This document shows positions 22,748 through 32,612 of a stretch of DNA of 64,000 nucleotides, in pieces. Position 1 is the first letter of the stretch, and every line of letters starts with the position of its first letter. Source of the stretch: Xylogone sp. PMI_703 (Eukaryota; Ascomycota; Leotiomycetes); contig JAJTUQ010000004.1 in NCBI GenBank assembly GCA_021399445.1, forward strand, positions 558,001-622,000. The letters are read 5' to 3'. Both the position numbers and the translations under genes were made by a program. Under the pieces are notes generated by a model. It had not been told where the DNA came from and did not search any database. It worked only from the letters and a program-made list of their open reading frames with translations.

Positions 22748-23610
22748 ATGGCCTCCTCCAAGAAGATTGCCCTCGTCACCGGCGCCAACAAGGGCATCGG
22801 GTACGAAATCGTCAAGGCCTTATTGGAATCCGACAAGTCTTACCACGTCCTCCTCGGAAGCCGTTCTCTCGAGAGGGGCCAGGAAGCCGTCGCGAAGCTG
22901 CAGAAGGAGTGCGCCAGCTCTGCCAACACAGTTGAGGCTCTGCAGGTCGACCTCACTAGCGACGACTCCATCAACAAAGCCTTCGAGACCGTCAAGGGCA
23001 AGACTGGGAAAATTGATGTCCTTATTAACAATGCCGGTAAGAGACCCTTATTATGTCATGATTTCTAGCATAGCAGTGGCTGATATACATAACACTACCA
23101 GGCATCACAAACGACCTCGACTGGGTCCGCGGCAAAGTCGGCCTGCGCGAAAGCTTCACAGGCTCCTACGACGTCAACGTAGCCGGCACGCACGTCCTAA
23201 CATGGACATTCATCCCCCTGCTCCTGAAATCCAGCGACCCGCGCCTCATCTTCGTCACCGGCCTAGGCACCTTCGACCAGTGCGCCAAGGGCGACATCCC
23301 ACTACCACCGCTGGAGCCCGGGTGGCCGAAGAAGATGATCTTCGAGACCGTTGGTTACCGCTGCACAAAGACCGCGCTGAACATGTTGATGCTGGACTAC
23401 CACTGGAAGCTGCAGCAGGATGGCGTGAAGGTCTGGTGCGTGGGACCCGGGTTCCTGGAGACGGATCTGGGTGATGCGAGGGAGATGGTGAGTAAGCAGG
23501 GAGCGCTGCATCCTAGTGTTGGGGGGCAGTTGATTCGGAGCGTGGCGGAGGGGGCGAGGGATGCGGATGTTGGGAAGTATGTGGTTAAGGATGGTATTCA
23601 GGGTTTCTAG
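22748..23610 (+). CDS. Short-chain dehydrogenase/reductase
   Basis: Classical SDR of about 265 residues from two exons, 22748-23036 and 23102-23610 (intron GTAAGA...CCAG, phase 1). Motifs seen: cofactor site TGANKGIG, IDVLINNAG, and the catalytic GYRCTKTA (YxxxK), with the residue block SSDPRLIFVTGLG in the expected serine strand. The shape is that of NADPH carbonyl reductase-like fungal SDRs. The mdp cluster uses an SDR (MdpC) to reduce emodin hydroquinone; this protein could fill that step, although its sequence looks more like a general carbonyl reductase. Codon use is clearly more GC-rich than in the PKS. Confidence 0.88.
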
Positions 23611-24087
23611 GTCAGGGCGACGTATTTTCGTTTTTTAGTTATGTGATTGTTAAAAAAAGTAAATGAAACAAGAATCTTTTTTTCACTCTTCAATTTGATC
23701 TCCTTATTTTATCTTGGTGAACGCTGGATTAAGTGCAGCATACTTTGATTTCAAACTCAACTATCCTTCTGAGATACCTATGTCTCGTACTATGGTATCA
23801 TTAATCATAGAGCCTCCGATTACTCCTTCTCATCTACATTCTAGTCTCTCTTCAAGTTTCGTGCAAAGATGGCAATAGCTTTTCTAAAGCTGCTTGAGGC
23901 ATGATTACGGCCACAATATCTACAATACTTTATGACATCACCAGAATGTTATGGTGCTTCGAATATGTAAAGGGATGTAATAATATAGACCAATGCTTCA
24001 TCTATGTTTATTCCAGTGACATACCCGCTGAACTTGTAAAGTCTAATAAACAGAAAGTCAAATAAAGTAACCAATTCTATTAGTCCA
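23611..24087. other. Convergent intergenic stretch
   Basis: About 475 bp between the 3' ends of the SDR and FAD monooxygenase genes. AT-rich, no ORF or repeat recognised. Confidence 0.5.
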
Positions 24088-25778
24088 TCACGACCAATCC
24101 CCATCCAACATATCCTCTACATTCCTCCCCGCCTCGATATCCTTGTACACATCCTCGATGGTCCACGGTACAAACTTATGGCCCGGGGGATAGTTGGTAT
24201 TAGTGAACGGCTCGCCAGCGACGATATGAGCAAATGCCTGGCCATACTTCTCGTAGGCATAGGCCTCAGGATCATGGCTGAAGATCCACTTAGGATACCG
24301 CGTGCGCACCTTGGCCGGGTCCTTCCAGATAGCGTCCCAGTCCGTCGCGGTCTTGAGCTGCGCATTCACAAAAGTCATCTTCTGCGCACAACTCACGCGC
24401 TCGTAACGCAGAAGGTTATAGACCTTGGTCGCGCGCGGTGCATTGGCAGGCCCGCCAGCCAGCTGCAGACAGGTCGCCAGCGTGATAGCATCCTCGAGCG
24501 CCTGCGTCGCGCCGTTGCCCGAGGTCGGGGTGAAGCTGTGCGCGCTGTCGCCCACCTGCACCACGTGACCTCCGGGTGATGTCCACTCGCGGCGGAGGTC
24601 GCGCCACAGCAGCGGCCAGTGGACGATGGCGCCTTTAGGAGCGGAGCGGACCAACGCGGGGATGGCGGGATCCCAGTCCGGCGCCTTCAGCAGCGCCTGC
24701 ACCACGTCTTCAGCGTCAGTGCCGGGCTCCCAGCTCTCCGTGGCAGCGCCCAGCGTGTCACGTGGTGTGAAGCCAAAGGCGATAGTCTCGGGGGAGATGA
24801 AGACGCCCATGTACATGCCCGGACCCAACCAGTACTCCCACACGGGCGGACTGTCTCCCCAACGCCGACGTACTGTCTCGTCCTTCATGGCCAGCTCACG
24901 TGGGAAGGCGGTGCGGTAGATGGACATGCCGCTGGACTTGGGTGGGAGATGAGCGCCAGCGATGAGAATATCCGAGCGCGACTGCAGTCCATCCGCCGCG
25001 ACAACAACGTCCGCCACGAGGATCTCGCCGTTCTCCAGCACCACGCCGCCCTTGCCAGCCGCGACATCTTCGAAGTAATCGCGCACGCGCTTGCCGTAGG
25101 ACACTGCAATACCCAGCTTGGCTACCTGGCGCAGCAGCATGCGGAAAAACTTACGTCGGATCTGGGCCGGGGCGACGAAGGGGCCTCGGCGATCGGTCAC
25201 GTGCTCGGGGTCGTTGAAAGACACCACGGAGGGACCGTAGACGTGCTCGCCGCTGTGCTTCTCGTAGCTCACCGCGGCATTGACCTGTTCCTCTTCCATC
25301 TCGCGCCACATGTCCGGCCAGTGGCGTATGACGGAAATGGCCGAGGGCTGCATCACGATGATGTCTCCTGCACGGCCACAGCAGCCGAACCGTTAGCTAT
25401 CACGAGCATTGCACGTAGATACAAGAGAGAAGAGGAGTTAGAACAATGGATATATGCCTAAGATAACTCACCAGAGTATACAGGGCCTTCATTGCGCTCC
25501 AGAATGCCAACCACCTGGTGCCCCTTTCGCCAGCACTCTAGGGCCGTCATCAGTCCGCCCATGCCGGCACCGACAATCAAGACCTTGATCCCCGTGGCTG
25601 GGTGACGCTTGGGAAGACGTGAACCCTTTGCAGTCCCATTTACACTACCATTCGTGGTTCCGTTCGTAGCCCCATTCGTCGTTCCATTCGCTTCAGCATG
25701 GACTGCCGTGGTCCAGCGCTCTGGATCAAACTCATGCTTATCGCCTGCGACATGGATTGCAATGTTATTTTGGGTCAT
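24088..25778 (-). CDS. FAD-dependent aromatic monooxygenase
   Basis: Flavoprotein hydroxylase of about 528 residues, from exons 25472-25778 and 24088-25367 (intron GTGAGT...GCAG). The start is the MTQNNIAIHVAG methionine; the upstream in-frame ATG would add eight residues. After a low-complexity Asn/Gly/Thr-rich linker comes the FAD motif KVLIVGAGMGGLMTALE, then the DG motif region VVAADGLQSRSD, and the GD motif GGHVVQVGDSAHSFTPTSGNGATQALEDA. Related enzymes (AptC, AdaC, NscC, VrtH, possibly MdpD) hydroxylate polycyclic aromatics made by PKS plus beta-lactamase thioesterase pairs. It is divergent from that thioesterase with a 347-bp shared promoter, strongly suggesting joint expression. GC-rich codon use. 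Confidence 0.92.
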
Positions 25779-26125
25779 GGTGTCAAAAATCCCGAAGCGC
25801 ACGCAAAGCTCTGGCAGGTCAGACTGTTTGTGGGCCAGCAGGCTTGCTTTGAAATAGATGCCAATACCCGGTTGCGGGCAAGATAAGCCTTTGGCTTCTC
25901 CGTGGTTTCCATGCTACAGGCCATGGGTGTGGTGTGCTTCGGGGTTCCTGGATTGGGGCTGCGACTTGTCCGAAGCTTTCCAGGTTCATGTCCCGATGTT
26001 GTCCTGATAGGGACTGAGGAATTAGGCCGACGAAGTGCAGTAGGGGGGTTCATAAGACGCCGGGCCATGGTTTTTCTCTGATCCAATCTGAACAAACGAA
26101 CGGCGTCTCCTTCCTTAGTTGCAAG
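25779..26125. promoter_or_regulatory. Bidirectional promoter, monooxygenase/thioesterase
   Basis: 347 bp between two divergent start codons. It contains TTCGGGGTTCC (from 25939), 161 bp before the monooxygenase start and about 180 bp before the thioesterase start, the same spacing as related sites before the PKS and the Baeyer-Villiger oxidase. Confidence 0.55.
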
Positions 26126-27158
26126 ATGGAGGACGAAGTTCCCAAGAAGCACAAGGGCGGTTATCGCCAGATCAATAAGACGTTGAACATATGTGCTTTT
26201 GAAGGCTATCTTGAAGCTCAATTGTCACGCCTGCCACATATAGCGGATGTAGAGCAAATTAGCCCCCGAGTGATTCGTGTGCTGGGTCAAAATGCCGGGA
26301 AGGTAAGAGAGCTTGCCAAATCCATTTTGCACGATGTATTGGGACAGACAAGCTAATTATAGCATCTAGTTCACTCTCCAAGGCACCAATACCTACATCA
26401 TAGGTACCGGTCACGAGAGAATGATTATTGACACCGGCCAAGGCATCCCAGAATGGGCCGACCTCATCTCCTCGACGCTCTCAGATGCCAATATAACTCT
26501 CTCACACGTCTTCATCACTCACTGGCACGGTGATCACGCTGGCGGAGTGCCCGATCTCCTCCGGCTCTACCCCTACCTCTCCCACTCCATCTATAAACAC
26601 ACCCCCAGCCGAACCCAGCAACCCATCGTCGATGGTCAAGTCTTCGAGGTTGAAGGCGCTACGCTCCGTGCGGTTCACGCCCCCGGCCACTCACATGACC
26701 ACATGTGCTTCATCCTCGAGGAAGACAACGCCATGTTCACCGGTGACAACGTCCTAGGCCACGGCACCGCAGCCGTCGAGCAGCTCAGCCTCTGGATGGA
26801 TTCCTTACGCGTCATGCAATCGCATAACTGCGCGACCGGCTACCCAGCCCACGGCATGGTGATCCCGAACCTACCCGCCAAGATCAACGCCGAGTTGACA
26901 TCGAAGACCAGGCGCGAAGACCAGGTCTTGCAGGCGCTGGCCAAGATCAGGAAGATGGCTGGGCGGGGGAAGGGCAGTGTTACGGTCAAGCAGCTGGTTT
27001 CAGTGATGCATGGGGATGAGTTGGATGAGGAGGTGAGGCACCTGGCGATCGAGCCGTTTACGGAAGAGGTGCTCAGGAAGTTGGCTGAGGATGGAAAGGT
27101 TGCGTTTGAGGTTAGGGGCGGACAGAAGAAGTGGTTCAAGATGCTCATTGATATTTAG
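26126..27158 (+). CDS. Metallo-beta-lactamase-type thioesterase, MdpF/AptB-like
   Basis: Discrete hydrolase of about 321 residues that releases the polyketide from a PKS lacking its own thioesterase, and may set the final ring closure. Exons 26126-26302 and 26370-27158; the splice joins LGQNAGK to FTLQGTNTYIIG in frame. The metal-binding signature THWHGDHAGG is complete, with further ligands in HAPGHSHDHMCF and MFTGDNVLGHGTAAVE, and a late GYPAHG. The C-terminal winged-helix-like half is normal for this family. Homologues are MdpF, GedB, AptB and AdaB, each paired with a PKS of the type at 3962. It sits 16.5 kb from the PKS and is probably the last gene of the cluster on the right. Confidence 0.93.
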
Positions 27159-27873
27159 TATAAACTAGGTGTGCGTGGTAATAAACTCAGTTTTAACATA
27201 TTATCTGATATTTGCTGTCACTGGTTCTTAGTCTACCATATGATCTATAAAGTATTTCTGCCTGGAGTCTAACCTTCCCCGTATTACACACTCATCTAAA
27301 TTTGTTTTCATTCCAGCTTTCATCTATTTCGAGGTCGGCCTTAGTGAGATTATGTTAAACAGATGATGTCTTTCTGTAACAACATGCAAGTGTAGGATTG
27401 AATTAAACTAACATTAATGTTAACATGTTTATGTAAGAAAAGTGAAAACATAATAATATTTTGAAGTATGGGAACATGGGTGAAAAATGGCCAAGTACGA
27501 AAATCCTCGATGAATCGGTAATGTTTATTGATTAAATACTATCAATTATTCATTGGTGGCTGAGCTGAAGTGAGTGGCACTTGGGTTAACAGTAGCTCCA
27601 GAGCCTTTCTACCTTATAGCTCCAACTTATGGACAGCGCAAGCTGGTGTTGACTCTTCTTGGCTCCGCAAATACCCGCAACAGTGATTCACAGATTGGTA
27701 AATATATACAGGCTTACCCCACCTCATAACTGAATCAAGTCGTCAATACTCTATATATTGCGGCTGAACTAACAACGCCAGAAAATCACTCGTGTGGAAG
27801 GTGTGTTCTTGTCGTCAACCATTTTACTATTGATCCTGCTACACACAAGCTCGAATATAACAGGTTGATTCAG
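27159..27873. other. Intergenic; likely right border of the cluster
   Basis: About 700 bp, AT-rich, no gene. It separates the thioesterase from a HET-domain gene unrelated to polyketide synthesis. Confidence 0.5.
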
Positions 27874-30168
27874 ATGCGACTTTTGAATGCCAATACTCTC
27901 GCGCTCGAGACCTTTTTCGATAAAGAGATACCTCCGTATGCTATTCTCTCGCACACGTGGGGGAATGACGAGGTCACCTTCCAGGACATTGCCTCAGCTG
28001 AAGTGAGTAGTAAAGCAGGCTACCAGAAAATCAAATACACCTGCGAACAAGCTCTGCGAGATGGCCTGCGCTATGCCTGGGATGACACTTGCTGCATTAA
28101 CAAAACCAGCAGTGCCGAGCTCTCCGAGGCAATTAACTCGATGTTCACTTGGTATGCCCGGGCGAAGGTTTGCTATGCCTACTTAGTAGACGTCGATCAT
28201 GACAGTCCCGTGAAGCTCAACCGCTCCGCTTTCTCTAAGAGCCTCTGGTTCACCAGGGGCTGGACCTTGCAAGAGCTTCTCGCTCCGTCCGATTTCGTCT
28301 TCTACTCCACATCATGGCAGCCCCTCGGAACACGGGAGGAGCTTGGCCAGCTTATCAGTAGTATCACCGAAATTAATGAATCCTATCTTTCAGGAAAAGC
28401 AGATTTTCGTGGTGCTAGCATCGCCGAGAGGATGAGATGGGCTTCCAAAAGAAACACTACCCGCATCGAAGACCGGGCATATTGTCTTCTTGGCATCTTT
28501 GGTGTTAATATCCCCCTTATCTATGGTGAAGGAACAAAGGCCTTTATCCGACTACAAGAAGAGATATTGAAATGGTCCGACGATCAGTCGATCCTTGCGT
28601 GGAACCCACCACCAGATGCACCCAAGTCCGACACGACCGGCATCCTGGCCTTGACGCCTGCTGCCTTTGCTGAATCGAGAGATCTCGTCCCAGTCGATAT
28701 CGGCAAACTCGGCTCGCACTTTTCGGTCACAAACAAAGGCCTCTATATCAGGCTGCCGTTGTGGAAATCCTCACCTGAGTCTGCACTCCTACAATGCAGG
28801 CAAGTCAATAGCACCATGACCTTAGTGGCAATACCCTTGGTTCGTCAAAGAGATAATCTCTATGCGAGGGCCCAGGCCCCTTGGAAGATGGTCAAGTATC
28901 AAAATTGTTCTAAGTGGCCTACTGAATCCCTTTATCTTCTTCAGCAGTATCACAGCATACTGGATAAGAAAGAAGATGAACACTACAATTTTCTCATCCG
29001 AGCTCTTCCACCGGGTTTCTCTGTAGCCGGAGTCTACCCTCCAGAACTTGGGTCGGCTGAATCTGGCATCCTATCGTTGGGCACTTCTGGTGAGACAGGA
29101 ATGGGAGTAGAACATCAAGGAGTGATCGCCCTCTCCCAACAGCCCGGAGATCAAACCGTCTATCTTGTTTTCTGGCTCCGTGAGTTCTATAGGGATAAAG
29201 CAAAATCTAAGACCGTCACCTCGCTCTTCGAGTTAATTATCGACAAGTATATGGCATTGCGACTAATATGGGCTGATTATAGACTCATCTCCGAGCCCTT
29301 TCCAAAACTTGATGGCGAAAATCCAAGTGTTCAAGGCTTTGGCTGTCTGAGTCCCCATCAGTTACGTGGAATGCCGAGGCATCTGAATGTTAATGGAGAA
29401 ACTCTCTATGTTACTCTCCGCCGAGAGGAAATCTACGGCAAGAGACTAATTGTGGCCGACGTAATGCTGTCGTCCGACGGGTTTAGCCTTTCATTATGGA
29501 AACTGTGGAGCCAAGCTGAAACCACTATCTATCGCTACTACCGAAAGATTATTGACGACCATGCAGTTTTACAACTCTGGGAACAACGGTTCAAAGACTT
29601 ATTGCAAACATGTCTCGATGTCGTATCTTTCATTTTTCAACTCCTTGACTTCTTCTCTATGATGTTTTTCCTTATTAGCTGTTTTATCTGGGTACTCTCC
29701 CCTTTATATTCCAGACCCTTGATGTTAATCTTAAGAGCAATAAGTGTTATCATCTTGTTTACGAGAGAATGGATCTCTCCGTACATCATCATGTATTTTT
29801 GCTTTGTAGCGATAGAGTACACCTCACCAGAAAGATTTAAGACGTGGTGGGCTCCAGACGTCGCGCGGAATATTATCCTGGTTGCTGCTTTAGATATGTG
29901 GTGGGATTTTGGACTCCGCTCAAGCTGGGTTCCAATTTTCTCGGAGCTACGAGCTCTGTTGATATATTTGGGGAATTTCGCCCTTTTTTTAATCCGCTTC
30001 TCTTCTATTTTAATGTTATCGCTTCTTATATCATGGCGATTTGTGTCACTGTCTTGGGATGAATGTGACACACCCAGCTGTGTAATGGCTCACCAGTCTC
30101 ACTTTCAGTCATCATGCAAGGAGATTAATTTGAAGGCCGAAAAGCAACAAGGACTACAACAAGACTGA
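27874..30168 (+). CDS. HET-domain protein with C-terminal membrane segments
   Basis: Single-exon protein of about 764 residues. The N-terminus is a full heterokaryon-incompatibility (HET) domain: MRLLNANTLALETF, YAILSHTWG, EVTFQDI, DTCCINKTSSAELSEAINSMF, SLWFTRGWTLQELLAPSDFVF. It continues with RIEDRAYCLLGIFGVNIPLIYGEG. HET proteins set off cell death when non-self is met in hyphal fusion; here the role is inferred from the family. The last 180 residues hold four to five hydrophobic stretches, for example LDFFSMMFFLISCFIWVL and NFALFLIRFSSILMLSLLI, so the protein may be membrane-anchored. The start is taken at the MRLLNA methionine, three codons into the longest ORF. Confidence 0.9.
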   Translation: MRLLNANTLALETFFDKEIPPYAILSHTWGNDEVTFQDIASAEVSSKAGYQKIKYTCEQALRDGLRYAWDDTCCINKTSSAELSEAINSMFTWYARAKVCYAYLVDVDHDSPVKLNRSAFSKSLWFTRGWTLQELLAPSDFVFYSTSWQPLGTREELGQLISSITEINESYLSGKADFRGASIAERMRWASKRNTTRIEDRAYCLLGIFGVNIPLIYGEGTKAFIRLQEEILKWSDDQSILAWNPPPDAPKSDTTGILALTPAAFAESRDLVPVDIGKLGSHFSVTNKGLYIRLPLWKSSPESALLQCRQVNSTMTLVAIPLVRQRDNLYARAQAPWKMVKYQNCSKWPTESLYLLQQYHSILDKKEDEHYNFLIRALPPGFSVAGVYPPELGSAESGILSLGTSGETGMGVEHQGVIALSQQPGDQTVYLVFWLREFYRDKAKSKTVTSLFELIIDKYMALRLIWADYRLISEPFPKLDGENPSVQGFGCLSPHQLRGMPRHLNVNGETLYVTLRREEIYGKRLIVADVMLSSDGFSLSLWKLWSQAETTIYRYYRKIIDDHAVLQLWEQRFKDLLQTCLDVVSFIFQLLDFFSMMFFLISCFIWVLSPLYSRPLMLILRAISVIILFTREWISPYIIMYFCFVAIEYTSPERFKTWWAPDVARNIILVAALDMWWDFGLRSSWVPIFSELRALLIYLGNFALFLIRFSSILMLSLLISWRFVSLSWDECDTPSCVMAHQSHFQSSCKEINLKAEKQQGLQQD

Positions 30169-31515
30169 AGCTACTATTACTCTCTTCTTTAGACCTGTGC
30201 TTTATTTCAAGTGGAAAGACGTCTAACTGTAGTTGATGTTAAAAGGAGCTCAGGTGGATTTCAAGTTCAACATTATTACACTGTTTTTATTCAAAAGAAT
30301 GGAATTATCATACAAATATGATATCAATCAAAAATTTAAGCAGTAATTATAACCCTTATATTCATTAGAACAGTAAATTATTTGATTATTTAATAGTTGA
30401 ATTATTGAAATAATTCCTTAGTTTTTGTAAAAATGGTGTGTAACACTTAAATTCTCCAGTGTAAGATCAACTGAGGGTTACAGTTCAACGTCGGATAAAA
30501 ATTTCTCAGTGTGTGTAAGAAGTATAGCACAACGTGATCTCATCGAGGATAAAAGTTTCCAACCTCGTCAGGGGTTAAGATAATCAATCCAGTATGCACA
30601 CCCTACAGAGCTTACAGGGTCTATAAAGCCTATAAAGGGTGTAACACAGAGCAATACAGAGCCTACAATGATACAGAGTTTACAAAGTTTACAAGACTTA
30701 CAACTATCTTACATATGTTCTGCATATCATAAGAGCTCACAGAGGTTACTGAGTCTGCCTGGCCTATATCACTTAGCATGTGCTAAGCGTGTGCTAAAGT
30801 TTACATGGCTTATCAGGCTTACAATAATACAACGCTTACAGGGCTTGTAACACTTATAATCATCTAGGATATATTTAACATATGCTTAGCATATGTTTCA
30901 CACCTATAGGCTTTGTAGGCTTTGTACTGTAAGCTCTGTATCGTTGTAGGCTTTGTATGCTGAGCATACCGGATCTTTACATCCTGAGCTTGAATAGGCT
31001 TCGCTTACAGGGCCTTAGGCCTGTAAGCATGCTAAATGGAGCCAACGGCCGTAGGGCGTTGGCGATACGGTACAGCCCATACAGTAGGCTTAAGGCCCTG
31101 TAAGCCGAAAGTACTAAACTGCCAATTGTTATGGCGTGAATGTTGCGCAGGTTAGCCGTAGTAAGTGGTCTGTGTCAAGTGAAAATAAGAAAATGACTAA
31201 GTGGATTTAAGTATACCCTAAAGGTTTCTCCGACCCGCCGACGTTTCGCCGAACGTCACACATTTTACCTCGCTAAGCTACAACCGGGATCAACTGATAA
31301 GAGATAAGATTCCAAGCTAATAATGTTAATTATCTATTCCTGTGATTCTTTAAAAATGCTTAGTGTTATCACGTGATTCTATTCAAATAGTATTAAATTA
31401 TTTGATATTATTTGATTTGCCTATTAAATATCAACCATTTGGTTGTATAGACCAGTAATCCATATTCTAATCTATTCTAATCAATTGAACTAGCACTATT
31501 ATCTTGTTATAACTA
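30169..31515. repeat. Gene-free region with nested inverted repeats
   Basis: No gene is seen. Positions 30600-31105 are built from short related words (GCTTACAGG, AGGCTTTGTA and their complements). An imperfect outer inverted pair lies at 30604-30643 and 30901-30940. A 20-bp inverted pair with one mismatch lies at 31003-31022 and 31086-31105 and encloses a smaller hairpin (GCCAACG...CGTTGGC, 31041-31063). A 17-bp palindrome CATATGCTTAGCATATG is at 30879-30895. This could be a decayed transposon end or a subterminal repeat array. Confidence 0.6.
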
Positions 31516-32138
31516 TGTCACGACCCCGCAGGGTTGTGACAAGCAACCTGAGTATAGGGCCCCTATAGCCGTCGCCTCAGTTAAATAAGTATAAATTAAG
31601 ACGGCTATCAGGGACCTGGTTATGGTATTGCTAGTACTATCGCATTACTAGTACTAGCGAAAGGATAGTACAAGTTCAACACTAGTACTATAAAAAGAGT
31701 TGTACAAGCTAAAGGATAGTACTATCGAAGTTATAGTACTAACCCTTTGGTTGTACTAACTAAGTGATAGTACTATCGGGAAATTAGTACTACCTTTCTG
31801 CTTGTGCTAGCTATTTGCTTGTACGTGCAAAAAGTTAGTACTAGCAAATAAGCGCACACGTGACAAATAGGACCGGATGGGATCCCTTGGATCCAGGACC
31901 GGATGGGATCTCTTGGATCCAGGACCATAGGGATCCAGGCGGATCCAGTCACCAACACATACTATATAAGTAGATAGTTTTACAGTAGATAGGAGCCTCG
32001 TGCTCAACTCAATTGATTTACAGCATACCTGCATTTCATAGTAACTATCCTAAACCATCGTGAAGTTATTCTCTTGCCCTTTACCTTCATCTATCATTTG
32101 AGTGATAGATAACCCTAAACCCTTGTAGGAACGTTACA
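31516..32138. mobile_element. Solo LTR (623 bp) with 5-bp target duplication
   Basis: The element begins TGTCACG and ends CGTTACA, short inverted ends with one mismatch. It is flanked on both sides by the same five bases, AACTA (31511-31515 and 32139-32143), as expected for LTR retrotransposon insertion. Inside are an 11-base inverted repeat right at the start (TGTCACGACCC...GGGTTGTGACA), an array of GATAGTACTATC palindromes (31635-31860), a 26-bp tandem repeat (31870-31921) and a TATA-like CTATATAAG near 31972-31980. No gag or pol reading frames follow, so recombination between two LTRs probably removed the body. Confidence 0.8.
31870..31921. repeat. 26-bp tandem repeat, two full units
   Basis: Two adjacent units of 26 bp (GGACCGGATGGGATC...GGATCCA) differ at one base and are followed by two shortened units ending in GGATCCA (to 31947). 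They lie in the presumed U3 part of the solo LTR, just before its TATA-like box. Confidence 0.85.
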
Positions 32139-32612
32139 AACTACTACGTAATATGTAGAGCTAGAATGTTCTACTTCGGATAACCGATCATGGACCTCGG
32201 TGGACCCCTTCAACAGTTAGTTCTACGTAGAATGTACCAAGAATAAGTCACTTATCAACAAGTTAGCCTGGTATTCTACGTCTAATTTAATTTATTGTTT
32301 CCTGTAATGACTCGCTGTGTGTTACAAGATAAGTGCTCATGATTGTCATCCACTCGTAATACTTGTACTGCATGGTACTTATAAGCGTACTTTATAGTAC
32401 TTATAAGACGTTGTTCCTCTCGATGTTCATCCACTCTGGAGTAATGACGGCAATTTCGACCTAGACAGGGACATGGTTACACAGCGTCGCGGCGTGTATC
32501 ACCGCTCGACTCCGCACTCCGTGCTTATCTTACTCTCTCCCTAGGCAGCCGACGCATCCATATCCATTACCATCATCATCGCCATCACCATCACCACCTC
32601 TCTACTGGAATC
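32139..32612. other. Flank between solo LTR and zinc-finger gene
   Basis: About 470 bp with no gene. The last 45 bp before the zinc-finger start codon are a CAT/CAC-rich simple sequence (about 32548-32597), probably in the 5' untranslated region. Confidence 0.5.

Noticed and set aside
22767..23474. 235-codon plus-strand ORF overlapping the SDR
   Set aside because: Out-of-frame shadow caused by GC-rich codons of the SDR; Arg/Pro/Ser-rich with no domain.
24619..25461. 280-codon plus-strand ORF opposite the FAD monooxygenase
   Set aside because: Antisense shadow in a GC-rich gene; His/Gly/Ala-rich with no recognisable family.
31635..31860. Repeated GATAGTACTATC words as a CRISPR-like array
   Set aside because: Units are short palindromes with irregular spacing inside an LTR of a eukaryotic genome; no fixed spacer length.
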